This document shows positions 41,888 through 51,894 of a DNA stretch of 64,000 nucleotides, piece by piece. Each line of letters starts with the position of its first letter. Within the stretch, counting starts at the first letter, position 1. Made by a program: the position numbers and the translations under genes. The DNA comes from Acidobacteriaceae bacterium KBS 83 (GTDB lineage: Bacteria; Acidobacteriota; Terriglobia; Terriglobales; Acidobacteriaceae), in the NCBI GenBank assembly GCA_000381585.1, contig KB906738.1:62001-126000 (forward strand), in the 5' to 3' direction. The notes beneath the pieces were generated by a model that saw nothing but the letters and a program-made list of their open reading frames with translations, was not told the origin of the DNA and searched no databases.

Positions 41888-42619
41888 ATGCCAGTTCAGC
41901 TTCCATTCACAGCCTTCCTAAATCACTACCTTGCCGGCGTGGCGAACGCCGTGTTGGCGCTGTTTCACGTACACGTCAAGTATCCGCAGGCCCCTATCGA
42001 CAACATCTTCGCGATGGAGATAGCGGTCGCACTGGTGCTGCTGCTGTTTTTCGTAGCGGTGCGGATGACGCTTAGCGTAGAGAAGCCCACGCCTGTGCAG
42101 CACGTGGCAGAGATGCTGCACGGATTGGTCAGCGATCAGGCGGAGTCGATCATCGGCCACGGCTATGAACGGTTTGTACCCTACGTCACGGTCGTCTTCA
42201 TCTTCATTCTGCTGTGCAATGTGATCGGTCTGATTCCCGGTTTCATCACGCCAACAGGGAAGCCATGGGTGCCGCTCGGACTGGCCGCGCTGACCTTTCT
42301 CTACTACCAGTACCAGGGCATCCGTGCAAACGGGTTTGGGTATATCAAGCAGTTCCTGGGACCGATCTGGTGGATTGCGCCGTTGATGTTGCCCATCGAG
42401 ATCATTTCGCATCTGGCTCGCGTCCTCTCGCTCACTGTCCGTCTCTACGCGAACATGTTTGCCAGCGATATGGTGATCCTGGTCTTCTTCTCGTTGATCC
42501 CAATTTTGGGGTCGGTGCCCTTTCTCGCTCTCCACCTGGGAGTTTCGATTATTCAGGCAGTGGTGTTCATGCTGCTCACGTTGATTTACCTCTCCCAGGC
42601 GGTATCGCACGAGCACTAG
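41888..42619 (+). CDS. atpB: F1Fo ATP synthase subunit a
   Basis: 243 residues from ATG 41888; a TTG seven codons upstream is possible. The essential Arg of helix 4 is in LTVRLYANMFA, followed by the conserved last helix with LGVSIIQAVVFMLLTLIYLSQAV, where Gln faces the proton path. An early HVAEMLHGLVSDQAESIIG and the VIGLIPGFITPTG loop are typical. This is the stator channel subunit facing the c-ring in the inner membrane. No atpF, atpH or F1 genes follow, so they are encoded elsewhere. Confidence 0.96.
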   Translation: MPVQLPFTAFLNHYLAGVANAVLALFHVHVKYPQAPIDNIFAMEIAVALVLLLFFVAVRMTLSVEKPTPVQHVAEMLHGLVSDQAESIIGHGYERFVPYVTVVFIFILLCNVIGLIPGFITPTGKPWVPLGLAALTFLYYQYQGIRANGFGYIKQFLGPIWWIAPLMLPIEIISHLARVLSLTVRLYANMFASDMVILVFFSLIPILGSVPFLALHLGVSIIQAVVFMLLTLIYLSQAVSHEH

Positions 42620-42776
42620 AGTTTTCCGGCCGCTTCGCGGAGCGCGCGGCCGAATCGACATTTCAGGCAGGGAGCCGCTCCGCCCTGTCTGCATCGACCG
42701 TGAGCGTGAGGGTGCCAGCACGGTGAGCATCAACCACCCACTGACGGTACATTTTCGGGAGCTACGGAGAAACACA

Positions 42777-43094
42777 ATGCGGAAACTGCAAATCCTCTTC
42801 ACCATGCTGAGCGTGCTCTTTTTGGCCGCTCCGGCATTCGCGCAGGAAGCCGGCGGCGGTAATGGCATGGCTATCGGCTTGACCTCAATTGCTGCCGGCA
42901 TCGGCATGGGACTGGCGGCCGGCCTTTGCGGCCTGGGCCAGGGCCGGGCGACTGCTTCAGCAACTGAGGCACTGGCGCGCAATCCAGGCGCACGGCCGGG
43001 CATCCTGCTGCTGCTGACTCTTGGTCTCGCGTTCATCGAGTCACTGTCACTGTTCACGCTGGTCATCATCTTCGTGAAGGTACAGTCGCACTAA
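42777..43094 (+). CDS. atpE: F1Fo ATP synthase subunit c
   Basis: 105 residues from ATG 42777 (GGAG eight bases upstream). The first 22 residues form a signal-peptide-like extension with AFA-Q ending. The hairpin follows: helix 1 GLTSIAAGIGMGLAAGLCGLGQG, polar loop ATEALARNPGARP (conserved Arg, Asn, Pro), and helix 2 with the ion-binding Glu88 in GLAFIESLSLFTLV. Gln55 in helix 1 and Ser89 next to Glu88 resemble part of the Na+ ligand set of known Na+-c-rings, but the following Thr is Leu here. It ends the Fo cluster just before a terminator. Confidence 0.95.
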   Translation: MRKLQILFTMLSVLFLAAPAFAQEAGGGNGMAIGLTSIAAGIGMGLAAGLCGLGQGRATASATEALARNPGARPGILLLLTLGLAFIESLSLFTLVIIFVKVQSH

Positions 43095-43111
43095 GTGCTT
43101 GCAGTTTCTAG

Positions 43112-43144
43112 AAAGGCCCCCGGTCATTCGGCCGGGGGCTTTTG
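43112..43144 (+). terminator. Rho-independent terminator of the Fo cluster
   Basis: Stem GCCCCCGG / CCGGGGGC (43116-43123 with 43132-43139) with an eight-base loop and TTTT after it, 18 bases behind the atpE stop. Confidence 0.92.
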
Positions 43145-43179
43145 CTTTTCTTGCCAAAGAATCCGGCTAGGATTCTGAT

Positions 43180-44061
43180 ATGCCGGCGCTTGTCCTGGAC
43201 CATGTCTCGAAGCATTTTGGGAAGGCAGAAGCGCTCAATGACGTGAGCTTTGCTGTCGACGCGGGCCAGATCGTTGGACTTGTCGGTCCGAACGGGGCGG
43301 GCAAGACGACGGCGATGCAGATTGCAGTTGGCTTTCTACTGCCGAGTTCCGGGGGCGGATGGCTGATGGGGCATCGCTTCGGAGACGCTAAGGCGCGGCA
43401 GTTGCTTGGCTTCGTGCCGGATGCGCCGGTCTTCTTTGCAGGGAACGCGTTCGACTCGTTGCGTTTTGCGGCGCAGTTACAGGACGTGACGCCTACGCGG
43501 GAAGCGATGGAACGGGTGCTGACGCGCGTGGGATTGACGGAGTGGAAGCGCGATGTGCGGCGCTTCTCCCGCGGGATGCAGCAACGGCTGGCACTGGCGC
43601 AGGCATTGGTGCACTCGCCACGGATGCTCATCCTGGACGAGCCTGCCTCCGCTCTCGATCCGCAGGGAGTGCTCGAGGTGCGTGCACTGCTGAAGGAATT
43701 GCGCGCAGAGGGCGCTGCGATCCTGCTGAGTTCGCATCAGCTCAGCGAAGTGGCGCTGGTGAGCGATCGCATTGCTATCCTGCACGAGGGACGGTTGCTC
43801 CGCTATGGCCAGCTGGACGAACTGATCGGATCGACTGAGCAGGTTGAAATGGTGCTGCGGAGCTTCACCCCGGACGCGGAGTTCGTAGCGCGATGGGGCG
43901 AGCCGAATGGAGCGGGGGCATGGCGCATTCCATCCAAGGGAACGAGAGATTTTCTGGAAGACGTGTGGGCACTCGGCGCAGAGCTAATGAGCGCGACGCC
44001 GGTGCGTGGTGATTTGACCAGCCTGTTTCTGGAGTGGACCGGCAGCGAGGTTCGACAATGA
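43180..44061 (+). CDS. ABC transporter ATP-binding protein
   Basis: 293 residues. Walker A GPNGAGKTTAMQ at about residue 38, signature FSRGMQQRLALAQAL at about 128, Walker B MLILDEPASALD, and the H-loop LLSSHQLSEV. The type is that of ABC-2/CcmA-like export systems (DrrA/NatA class). A C-terminal regulatory tail of about 80 residues follows. Its stop overlaps the next gene by four bases (ATGA), so the two form an exporter pair. The substrate is unknown. Confidence 0.95.
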   Translation: MPALVLDHVSKHFGKAEALNDVSFAVDAGQIVGLVGPNGAGKTTAMQIAVGFLLPSSGGGWLMGHRFGDAKARQLLGFVPDAPVFFAGNAFDSLRFAAQLQDVTPTREAMERVLTRVGLTEWKRDVRRFSRGMQQRLALAQALVHSPRMLILDEPASALDPQGVLEVRALLKELRAEGAAILLSSHQLSEVALVSDRIAILHEGRLLRYGQLDELIGSTEQVEMVLRSFTPDAEFVARWGEPNGAGAWRIPSKGTRDFLEDVWALGAELMSATPVRGDLTSLFLEWTGSEVRQ

Positions 44062-44750
44062 AACCCCTGATGAAGAGCCTTCGGATTGCTCGGCAATTGC
44101 TGTGGATGAATCGCTGGCTGTGGCTGCTGCTGGTGTTGTGGCCGTGGGGCATGGCAGCGATGTTGCTGGCTGGCGGGCTGCATCCCGCGCCTGAAGATGT
44201 GGAGGCCGCGCTTGAGCAGCAGAGTATTTATGGACTGGCGCTGGTGGCATTTACGGGCGGCGCACTGCTGGGCAATGAGCAGCGGTCGCGGCGCATTGTG
44301 CTGGTGCTGTCGCGGGCAGTGAGCCGTCGGGAGTATCTGGGGGCGCTGTGGCTGGCGTCATTTCTGCCGCTGGTGCTCTACGTGCTCGACTTGGCGCTCA
44401 CGGGGCCAATGCTGGGTGTGTCTGCGCTCGTGTTGTGGCAGGCCCTGGGGGCGCTGCTGCTGCTGAGCTTGATGACGGCGTCGCTGGCTGTGCTGGCATC
44501 GCTGACGCTTCCGGGGGTGGTGGCGGGAATGGTAAGCCTGGTTGTGCTCAGCGTACCTCTGCTGTTGCCACCGGGCTGGCAGATGGCGCAGACGCGTCTG
44601 CTGCAGGTTCTGCTGAGCGGGCCCGCAACCGACCATGTGCGGATCGCTTTTGGCGCAGGTTTGCTGGAGACGGTGGTGTTGAGCGCGGCGATCTTCGAAT
44701 CGGCAGTGCGGATCTTCGAAAGACGCGATCTGCGATTAAAGAGCGAGTGA
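44058..44750 (+). CDS. Membrane component of the ABC exporter
   Basis: 230 residues starting at ATG 44058, which overlaps the ATPase stop and has GAGG eight bases upstream. Six membrane helices are predicted (about 20-43, 58-75, 95-117, 123-141, 145-166, 195-213). After helix 2 there is GNEQRSRRIVLVLSRAVSRR, resembling the cytosolic coupling-helix region of ABC-2-type permeases. The protein is short for this class, so it probably dimerises. The name rests on gene order and topology. Confidence 0.8.
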   Translation: MKPLMKSLRIARQLLWMNRWLWLLLVLWPWGMAAMLLAGGLHPAPEDVEAALEQQSIYGLALVAFTGGALLGNEQRSRRIVLVLSRAVSRREYLGALWLASFLPLVLYVLDLALTGPMLGVSALVLWQALGALLLLSLMTASLAVLASLTLPGVVAGMVSLVVLSVPLLLPPGWQMAQTRLLQVLLSGPATDHVRIAFGAGLLETVVLSAAIFESAVRIFERRDLRLKSE

Positions 44751-44768
44751 GAATTAAAGAGCGAGTGA
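44735..44768. repeat. Short tandem duplication, 16-base unit twice
   Basis: ATTAAAGAGCGAGTGA occurs at 44735-44750 and 44753-44768 separated by GA. The first copy contains the stop codon of the ABC permease gene. The second lies between that stop and the convergent nuoN stop. Confidence 0.85.
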
Positions 44769-44769
44769 C

Positions 44770-46266
44770 CTACTGGCTCGGGGCGTCGTTGACGACCTGT
44801 ACTGCTGCCTGCGCAGGATGCCCGGTCTGGAAGAGCGTACCCGCGCCGCGCTGGGCGAGATCGAGCGAGCTGCGTGGGACGACGCCAAGCAGCAGTGTGG
44901 CTGAGGCGGAAAGCAGGATGGCGAGGCCGAGCGTGATCGACATGCGGGGGACGGCGAGGACCGGCGAGCCCTGCGCTGGCTTCGAGTAGAGCGCGGTCAA
45001 CAGGCGCAAGTAGTAGAAGGCGGCGATGCCGCTGTTGATGAGCCCGATGATGGCGAGTCCGAACATGCCCTGCTGCAGCGCGGCCGAGAAGACGTAGAAC
45101 TTGGCAAAGAATCCGCCTGTGAAGGGAATGCCGATGAGCGAGAGCAGGAAGAAGGCCATCGCACCGCAGAGTACGGGTGAGCGGTAGGCGAGGCCGCGAT
45201 AGTCGGTGATGGACCAGAGATGGTCGTCGTAACCGCCGACGTGGCTGATGACAGCGAAGATGCCGACGTTCATCGCGACGTAGCACAGCGCATAGAAGCT
45301 GGCAGCGGCGATGCCCTGAAGCGAGAAGCTGGTGAAGGCGACCAGCAGATAACCGGCGTGCGCAATGGAGGAGTAAGCCAGCATGCGCTTGACGCTCTGC
45401 TGGCGTAGGGCAGCCAGGTTGCCGAGCGTCATGGAGACAGCCGCGAGAACCCAGAAGAGGCTCCACCAGTGCTGTTGGATGGAGGGATATGCGCCGTAGA
45501 AGATGCGCAGCAGCACGGCAAAGGCTGCTGCCTTGGGCGCAGTGGACATGAGGGCGACAACAGGCGACGGGGCCCCCTCGTAGACATCCGGTGTCCAGAC
45601 ATGGAATGGCGCGGCGGAGACCTTGAAGCCGAGACCGATAAGGATGAGGCCGACGGCGGTCCAGGCGAGGATTGGGGTGGTGGTGTGCGGGAGCGCTGCC
45701 GCGATCGCAGCGATGCGGGTGGTGCCAGTGGCGCCGAAGGTAAGCGCGATGCCGTAGAGGAAAAATGCGGTGGCAAAGGACCCGAGCAGGAAGTACTTGA
45801 TTGAGGCTTCGATACTTTTGCCACTGCGCCTGCGGAATCCGGCGAGGATGTAGGTGGAGATGGACGAGATCTCGAGGCCGATGAAGACGAGCAAGAGCTC
45901 GACGGCCGAGGTCATGAGCAGCATGCCGACAGTGCCGAGGAGGATGAGGGCGAAGAACTCACCCATATCGTGCGCTTCCGGACGCACAGAATCGATCGCG
46001 GCGAGCAGAGCAACGAGCACGGTACCGCAGATGAGCAGGTGGAAGAAGACGCTGAAGGCGTCGGTCTGCACGACGCCGTAGTAGGCGGTGCCTGGCGCGA
46101 GGTGAAGCTGCCAGGCGCTGGCTGCAAAGGCTGCCACCATGGCCAGGACGCTGAACCAGCCGGTGGGTTTGCGGCTTGCGGTGCGCGGCAGCAGGGGATC
46201 GACCAGCATGATGAGGACGCCGGCGAGGGTGAGGATGACTTCGGGGAGGATGCATGCGAGGTGCAT
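44770..46266 (-). CDS. nuoN: NADH-quinone oxidoreductase subunit N
   Basis: 498 residues from ATG 46266 (GAGG nine bases upstream), three bases after the nuoM stop; a longer frame upstream is rejected since it overlaps nuoM. About fourteen membrane helices are present. Key residues of the antiporter-like fold are a Glu in [18 protein letters not shown] (helix 5) and a Lys in the [20 protein letters not shown] segment (helix 7 and loop), with a broken-helix Lys in [21 protein letters not shown]. It forms one proton channel of complex I. It is the last gene of the operon; no clear terminator hairpin was seen behind it. Confidence 0.95.
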   Translation of the reverse strand: MHLACILPEVILTLAGVLIMLVDPLLPRTASRKPTGWFSVLAMVAAFAASAWQLHLAPGTAYYGVVQTDAFSVFFHLLICGTVLVALLAAIDSVRPEAHDMGEFFALILLGTVGMLLMTSAVELLLVFIGLEISSISTYILAGFRRRSGKSIEASIKYFLLGSFATAFFLYGIALTFGATGTTRIAAIAAALPHTTTPILAWTAVGLILIGLGFKVSAAPFHVWTPDVYEGAPSPVVALMSTAPKAAAFAVLLRIFYGAYPSIQQHWWSLFWVLAAVSMTLGNLAALRQQSVKRMLAYSSIAHAGYLLVAFTSFSLQGIAAASFYALCYVAMNVGIFAVISHVGGYDDHLWSITDYRGLAYRSPVLCGAMAFFLLSLIGIPFTGGFFAKFYVFSAALQQGMFGLAIIGLINSGIAAFYYLRLLTALYSKPAQGSPVLAVPRMSITLGLAILLSASATLLLGVVPRSSLDLAQRGAGTLFQTGHPAQAAVQVVNDAPSQ

Positions 46267-46268
46267 GG

Positions 46269-47816
46269 TTATTGGGCCTCCCCTTCGTGCGACTGGCTGG
46301 AGAGGAGCGCGGCGCCCGGATGGTTCAAGGCCGGCGTATTGCTCAACGAGTGCACGCCGCGGTCGATGGCGCGAATCCAGTAGGGAGAGAAGACACCCAT
46401 GATCACCATGAGAACGGCCATCGGCCATAGTGCAAGGTGTTCGCGAGGGGCGAGATCGTGCGCGGGGGAGCGATGGACTAGCGGCGACTCGGGACCGTAG
46501 AAGACACGCTGCACCATCCAGAGCATGTAGGCGGCGCTGAGGATGACGCCTACCGTGCCGAGCGCACCCCACAGATGGCTGGTCGCGAAACCGCTTGAAA
46601 GAGTGAGGAACTCGCCGACGAAGCCGTTGAGGATGGGCAAGCCGATGAGGGCAAGCATGGTGACGACGAAGAGCGTGGCGAGCTGCGGCGTTCGGGCTGC
46701 GAGGCCGCCGTAGCGCTCGATGTCGTACGTGCCGTAGCGCTCATACATGACGCCGAGAAGTACCAGGAGAGCGCCACCGGTGATGGATTCGCTGAGGATA
46801 TGGAAGACGGCACCGTCAAGGCCATTGATGGCGAAGGTGTAGATGCCGAGCGTGCAGAAGCTGAGGCTGGAGACGGTCCCGAAGGCGAGCAGGCGTTTGA
46901 GGTCGTTCTGGACGAGTGCGACGAGGGCGCCGTAGAGGATACCGAGGACAGCCAGCATGATCATCCAGTGCGCGACACGGCGCGACTCAAAAGGAAAGAG
47001 GCCGATGTGAAAGCGGATGAGCGAATAGAGTCCAAGCTTGCCGGCGACAACCATGGCCATCGCGGTAGGCGCCTCGCTGAAGACATCTCCGAGCCAGCCA
47101 TGCAGCGGGAAGACCGGGACCTTGACGGCAAAGGCGACGAGGAAGGAGAGCGAGATAACCCAGAGCGCTGGGGGCGAGAAGAGCGTCGGGTTCTGAATGA
47201 GTGCGGCTTTCAGCTCAACGTAGTCGAAGGTACCGGTGCGCGCATAGAGCGCGAGGATGCCGACGAGGAAGAGCGCCGAGGGGATGAAGGTGTAGAGGAA
47301 GAATTTGATGGCTGCGCGCGAGCTGGTGCGGCTGCCAGGATCGCGCCCGAACATCGCGATGAGAATCGCCATGGGAACGAGCGAGAGCTCCCAGAAGGCG
47401 TAGTAGACCATCAGATCAAGCGCGAGGAAGACACCGAGCATTGCGGTCTGCTGCAGCAGAAAGAGCGAATAGAACTCTTTGATTCGCGTATCGATCACGC
47501 GCCAGGAAGCGAGCACGCCGATGGGTGCGAGGAAGCCGGTGAGGACCACGAGCCAAACGGAGAGGCCATCGACGCCGAGGTGATAGCGAATCGGCGGAGA
47601 GACGATCCAGAGGCGATTGATTTCGAACTGAAAGCCGCCGTGGCTGTAATCGAAGTGCGCGGGCAGGTGGAGCGTGAGTCCAAAGGTGGCGAGCGCGATG
47701 AGCAAGGTCCAGCTCTGCACCAGTTTGCCTCGCTCCGGCAGCAGGGCGGCAACGACGGCGCCGAAGGCGGGGAGGAGCAGAATCCAGGTGAGGACGGAAT
47801 GATCGATAGAGGCCAT
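46269..47816 (-). CDS. nuoM: NADH-quinone oxidoreductase subunit M
   Basis: 515 residues with about fourteen helices. The helix 5 Glu is in [16 protein letters not shown]. The proton-channel Lys/His region is [27 protein letters not shown], followed by [10 protein letters not shown] and [17 protein letters not shown]. These fit antiporter-like subunits between NuoN and NuoL in the membrane arm. It begins two bases after the nuoL stop. Confidence 0.96.
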   Translation of the reverse strand: MASIDHSVLTWILLLPAFGAVVAALLPERGKLVQSWTLLIALATFGLTLHLPAHFDYSHGGFQFEINRLWIVSPPIRYHLGVDGLSVWLVVLTGFLAPIGVLASWRVIDTRIKEFYSLFLLQQTAMLGVFLALDLMVYYAFWELSLVPMAILIAMFGRDPGSRTSSRAAIKFFLYTFIPSALFLVGILALYARTGTFDYVELKAALIQNPTLFSPPALWVISLSFLVAFAVKVPVFPLHGWLGDVFSEAPTAMAMVVAGKLGLYSLIRFHIGLFPFESRRVAHWMIMLAVLGILYGALVALVQNDLKRLLAFGTVSSLSFCTLGIYTFAINGLDGAVFHILSESITGGALLVLLGVMYERYGTYDIERYGGLAARTPQLATLFVVTMLALIGLPILNGFVGEFLTLSSGFATSHLWGALGTVGVILSAAYMLWMVQRVFYGPESPLVHRSPAHDLAPREHLALWPMAVLMVIMGVFSPYWIRAIDRGVHSLSNTPALNHPGAALLSSQSHEGEAQ

Positions 47817-47818
47817 GG

Positions 47819-49924
47819 CTAGCGGACCCCCATGTGGATATGCGCGCCGAAGCCGAAGAAGGCGAGCAACAGAATGGCGGCCGCGCCGATGGCGAGCCAG
47901 CCGGCGTAAGAGCGGATATTGCCGGACTGAATGCGGCGCAGCACCGCGCCGACGCCTTGCGTTCCGCCGGCGAGGACACGGCCGCCGCCGCCGATGATGC
48001 CGCGGTCGACCCCACCCCAGAGGATGTAGCGGGAGATGATCAGCAGTGGCTTCACGATGAGGAAGCCATAGATCTCGTCAATCCAGTATTTGTTGACCAC
48101 AAGACCGTAGATCGCACGAGAGCCGGCAGCCATTCTGGCGGGGAGCTGGGGCTTGCGGCGGTACAGAGTGTCTGCAAGCAGCAGGCCGAGCAGGGCGGCG
48201 AGAACGGAGCAGCCACTCAGCATGCGCTCGGTCTGGGGATCTTCGAGCTTGCTGGGTGGCTCGGTGGTCGGTATCGGCGCACCGGTGCGCATGGCGATCG
48301 AGACCTGCTCGAAAGATGCGGGGACGCCGGTGCCATGTGTCACCGGATCCAGGAAACGTGCGAAGCGATCGCTGCCACCGAGAGAGTGTGGAATGCCGAT
48401 CCAGCCGCCTGCGACGGAGAGGACAGCAAGCAGCACCAGCGGAATCAGCATCGACCGCGGGCTCTCATGAATGCCGTGTCCATGCGGCTGGCCGTGTGCG
48501 TGTTGTCCATTGGTCGAGTGCCCCGTAGCAAGTAGTTCGTCATCCAGTCCGACCGGCAGCGTGACGTGATGCGTGGTCTCCCGCTGCAGCCGAAGGTGGC
48601 CGAAGAAGGTCATGTACCAGAGGCGGAACATGTAGAAGGAGGTGATCGCCGCAGTGACGATTCCAACAGTCCATAGCAGCGGACCGCCGTTGGGGGAGCG
48701 GAAGACTTCGGCGAGGATAGCGTCCTTGGAGAAGAAGCCGGCGAAGGGCGGGAAGGCGGAGATGGCGAAGACCGCCATGGTCATGGTCCAGAAGGTGACG
48801 GGAATATATCGGCGCAGTCCGCCCATGAGGCGCATGTCCTGCTCACCACCGACGGCGTGGATGACGGAGCCAGCCGCGAGGAAGAGCAGCGCCTTGAAGA
48901 AGGCGTGCGTGACCAGATGAAAGATGGCGGCGGAATATGCAGCCGCGCCGCAAGCCAGGAACATGTAGCCAAGCTGGGAGATGGTGGAGTAGGCGAGGAC
49001 CCGTTTGATGTCCGTCTGCAGGATGCCGACGGTGGCGGCGAAGAATGCTGTGGCTGCGCCGATGACAGCCACAACGCTGAGCGCGAGCGGCGCGCGGTCA
49101 AAGAGCGCGTGCGTGCGCACCACCATATAGACGCCTGCGGTCACCATGGTGGCGGCGTGGATAAGCGCTGAGACGGGTGTGGGGCCTTCCATGGCGTCCG
49201 GGAGCCAGACGTACAGCGGAATCTGCGCGGATTTGCCGGTAGCGCCGAGGACCAGCAACAGTGCGATGGCGGTGAGGACTCCACCATGCCAATCGGGATG
49301 CTGGGCGATCTGGCTGCCGACCTCGATGAAGCTGAGGGTGCCGAAATGGATGATCAGCAGGAACATTGCCAGCAGAAAGCCGAAGTCACCGATACGGTTG
49401 ACGACGAAGGCCTTCATGCCGGCGCGGACGGCTGAGTGCTTCTTGAAGTAGAAGCCGATCAGCAGATAGGAAGCGAGTCCCACGCCCTCCCACCCGACGA
49501 ACATGAGCAGGAAGTTCTCGGCGAGCACCAGCGTGAGCATGAAGAACATGAAGAGGTTGAGATAGGCGAAGAACCGCCAGTAGCCCTCCTCGTGCGCCAT
49601 GTAGCCTACGGAGTAGATGTGGATGAGAAAGCCGACGCCGGTGACGACCAGCAGCATGACGAGCGTGAGCTGATCGAGTGCGAAGGCAAAGTCGGCGTGA
49701 AAGGTGGAGGTCGCGATCCAGGAGGTATGCCGCTCAATGTAGGGAAGTGAGAGCGCGGAGAAGCTAGTGTAGACGTGCAGGACCAGCAGGAAGGGCGCCG
49801 CGGAGAAGACGAGCGCGATGGTCGAGACAAGTGCCTTAGGTGAGCGACGACCGAGAAGGCCGTTCAGCACAAAGCCGACGAGAGGCAGGACCGGGATAAG
49901 CCAGAGATGGAGGCCGTCGTTCAT
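47819..49924 (-). CDS. nuoL: NADH-quinone oxidoreductase subunit L
   Basis: 701 residues from ATG 49924, which overlaps the nuoK stop (ATGA). The distal antiporter-like core shows [20 protein letters not shown] (helix 5 Glu), [21 protein letters not shown] (helix 7 Lys), and [20 protein letters not shown]. After the core comes a His-rich loop ([13 protein letters not shown]) at about residue 525-540, which is a variable insertion, and a long lateral amphipathic helix and anchor at the C-terminus. The His-rich loop is unusual and could bind metal. Confidence 0.96.
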   Translation of the reverse strand: MNDGLHLWLIPVLPLVGFVLNGLLGRRSPKALVSTIALVFSAAPFLLVLHVYTSFSALSLPYIERHTSWIATSTFHADFAFALDQLTLVMLLVVTGVGFLIHIYSVGYMAHEEGYWRFFAYLNLFMFFMLTLVLAENFLLMFVGWEGVGLASYLLIGFYFKKHSAVRAGMKAFVVNRIGDFGFLLAMFLLIIHFGTLSFIEVGSQIAQHPDWHGGVLTAIALLLVLGATGKSAQIPLYVWLPDAMEGPTPVSALIHAATMVTAGVYMVVRTHALFDRAPLALSVVAVIGAATAFFAATVGILQTDIKRVLAYSTISQLGYMFLACGAAAYSAAIFHLVTHAFFKALLFLAAGSVIHAVGGEQDMRLMGGLRRYIPVTFWTMTMAVFAISAFPPFAGFFSKDAILAEVFRSPNGGPLLWTVGIVTAAITSFYMFRLWYMTFFGHLRLQRETTHHVTLPVGLDDELLATGHSTNGQHAHGQPHGHGIHESPRSMLIPLVLLAVLSVAGGWIGIPHSLGGSDRFARFLDPVTHGTGVPASFEQVSIAMRTGAPIPTTEPPSKLEDPQTERMLSGCSVLAALLGLLLADTLYRRKPQLPARMAAGSRAIYGLVVNKYWIDEIYGFLIVKPLLIISRYILWGGVDRGIIGGGGRVLAGGTQGVGAVLRRIQSGNIRSYAGWLAIGAAAILLLAFFGFGAHIHMGVR

Positions 49925-50226
49925 AGTTTCATCAGGTTGACCTGGTCCACGTTGAGCGTGTTCCGGGCACGGAAGATTGCGATGATGATGGCCAGCCCCA
50001 CAGCGGCTTCGGCCGCCGCCACCACCATGACGAAGAAGACAAAGATCTGTCCGCTGACCTGATGCCATTGATGGGCGAAGGCCACGAAGGTCAGGTTGAC
50101 GGCATTGAGCATCAGCTCAATCGACATAAAGACAGTGATGATGTTGCGCTTGATGAGGAAGGCGGCAACGCCGATCGAGAAAAGGATCGCGCTGAGGACG
50201 AGATAGTAGGCGATAGGGACGACCAT
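49921..50226 (-). CDS. nuoK: NADH-quinone oxidoreductase subunit K
   Basis: 101 residues with three membrane helices. The conserved Glu in [16 protein letters not shown] (helix 2) and the second Glu in [20 protein letters not shown] (helix 3) belong to the central proton path. Length and pattern match NuoK closely. It starts one base after nuoJ ends and overlaps nuoL by four bases. Confidence 0.96.
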   Translation of the reverse strand: MVVPIAYYLVLSAILFSIGVAAFLIKRNIITVFMSIELMLNAVNLTFVAFAHQWHQVSGQIFVFFVMVVAAAEAAVGLAIIIAIFRARNTLNVDQVNLMKL

Positions 50227-50227
50227 C

Positions 50228-50740
50228 TCAGGACTCCTCCTTTCGCGCCAGGGCTACGGCGCCGAGGATGGCAACCAGGATGAGGATAGAAGTGACTTCG
50301 AAAGGAAGCAGCAGGTCGCGGAAGAGAACGCGGCTGAGGTCGGAGGTGGTGACCAGCGTGCCGCCGCCGAGTTGTGCATTCCCGAGCGGCATGCGGACGG
50401 AGAGGAAGATATATGTCAGCAGACCGAGCAGAGCCGCGACACCCGGAAATCCGACAAGATAGGCAGCACGGCTGCCGCGCGTGCGTTCTTCTTCCCCTGC
50501 GTTCAACAGCATGATGACGAAGGTGAACAGCACCATGATGGCGCCTGAATAGACGATGACCTGCGCGGCAGCGAGGAACTCCGCGCCGAGCAGCAAGTAG
50601 AGGACGGCGAGTGACGTCATGACCACGATCAACGAAAGCGCACTGTTGATCGGATGCCGCTGCAGCAGCAAGTTCAATGCGCCGGCGATACAAAGTGCTC
50701 CGAAGATAAGAAAGATGACTAGATACATGTCGAAAGCCAT
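50228..50740 (-). CDS. nuoJ: NADH-quinone oxidoreductase subunit J
   Basis: 170 residues with five helices. The conserved helix 3 region is [23 protein letters not shown] with the Tyr and pi-bulge glycine near residue 58-62. The start used is the first Met; a Met five codons later is possible. About 60 bases separate it from nuoH, too short to hold nuoI, which normally lies here. Confidence 0.95.
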   Translation of the reverse strand: MAFDMYLVIFLIFGALCIAGALNLLLQRHPINSALSLIVVMTSLAVLYLLLGAEFLAAAQVIVYSGAIMVLFTFVIMLLNAGEEERTRGSRAAYLVGFPGVAALLGLLTYIFLSVRMPLGNAQLGGGTLVTTSDLSRVLFRDLLLPFEVTSILILVAILGAVALARKEES

Positions 50741-50800
50741 TCACCAGCAGGAAGGACGGCAGACCGCGGAAGTTTCATAGTAAATCACCGTCGCGCTCCT

Positions 50801-51847
50801 TCATCGTGGTGCATAAATCAGAGCGGCGACGATGATGTTGGCGATTGCGAGCGGCACAAGGAACTTCCAGCCGAAGCCCATCAACTGGTCGTAGCGAAAA
50901 CGTGGCGTCGTGCCGCGGACCCAGATGTAGAGAAAGACGAAGAAAAAGACCTTGATGACAAACCAGAAGATCGGCAGCAGCGCCTGAATCACGATGTTGT
51001 TCGGAGCAGGCAGCAGGTTGCCGAAGGGGCTGCTCCAGCCACCGAAGAAGAGCAACGTGGCGACGCAGCCGACGGTGATCATGTTGGCATACTCGGCCAT
51101 GAAGAACATTGCGAACTTCATGGAGCTGTACTCAGTGTGATAACCGCCGGTGAGTTCGCTCTCCGCTTCGACGAGATCGAAGGGAGCGCGGTTGGTCTCG
51201 GCGTAGGCGGCGATCAGATAGATGAAGAAAGCGACGATCTGGAATCCGCCAAAGACGTTCCAGGAAAGAATGCCGTGAGTTGCCTGCACGTCTACTATGT
51301 CGCGGAGCCGCAATGAGCCGGCGCGGATGACGACGCCAACCAACGAAAGGCCGAGAGCGAGTTCGTAGCTGACCATCTGGGCGCTGGAGCGCAGGGAGCC
51401 CAGCAGTGAATATTTGTTGTTCGAGGCCCAGCCGGAGAGCGCAATGCCGTAGACGCCTACAGAGGTGACACCGAGGATCACCAGCAGACCGATGTTGAGG
51501 TCGGAGATCTGGAAGAGATCGATGCCGCGGTACTGGATGTTTGCGCCGAATGGGACAACCGCGATGGAGAGTAGCGCGCAGGCCAGGGCAATGACGGGCG
51601 CCAGGATGTAGAGGGGCCGATATACCGACGTCGGCATGATGTCTTCCTTGAGGAAGAGCTTCAGTCCGTCGGCGAGGGGCTGCAGCAGGCCGAAGGGGCC
51701 GACGCGGCTTGGGCCAAAGCGATTCTGAATGCGACCGACAACCTTCCGCTCCAGCAAAACGGTGTAGGCCACGCACATCAGCAGAACTACCGTTACAACC
51801 GCGACCTTGGCGATGCTCAGCAGCACGTATATCAGCAGCGGACTCAC
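50801..51847 (-). CDS. nuoH: NADH-quinone oxidoreductase subunit H
   Basis: 348 residues from a GTG. Eight helices. The quinone-chamber motifs are ERKVVGRIQNRFGPSRVGPF (loop 1), SELALGLS-like helix 5 (MVSYELALGLSLVGVVIRAG), and AETNRAPFDLVEAESELTGG, which lines the quinone entry. This subunit links the peripheral arm to the membrane arm. It is one gene before the missing nuoI position. Confidence 0.97.
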   Translation of the reverse strand: MSPLLIYVLLSIAKVAVVTVVLLMCVAYTVLLERKVVGRIQNRFGPSRVGPFGLLQPLADGLKLFLKEDIMPTSVYRPLYILAPVIALACALLSIAVVPFGANIQYRGIDLFQISDLNIGLLVILGVTSVGVYGIALSGWASNNKYSLLGSLRSSAQMVSYELALGLSLVGVVIRAGSLRLRDIVDVQATHGILSWNVFGGFQIVAFFIYLIAAYAETNRAPFDLVEAESELTGGYHTEYSSMKFAMFFMAEYANMITVGCVATLLFFGGWSSPFGNLLPAPNNIVIQALLPIFWFVIKVFFFVFLYIWVRGTTPRFRYDQLMGFGWKFLVPLAIANIIVAALIYAPR

Positions 51848-51894
51848 TCAGGCTCTCTTTTCTTTCAATCTCAACTGCCAGTGCTTCGTTGGGT

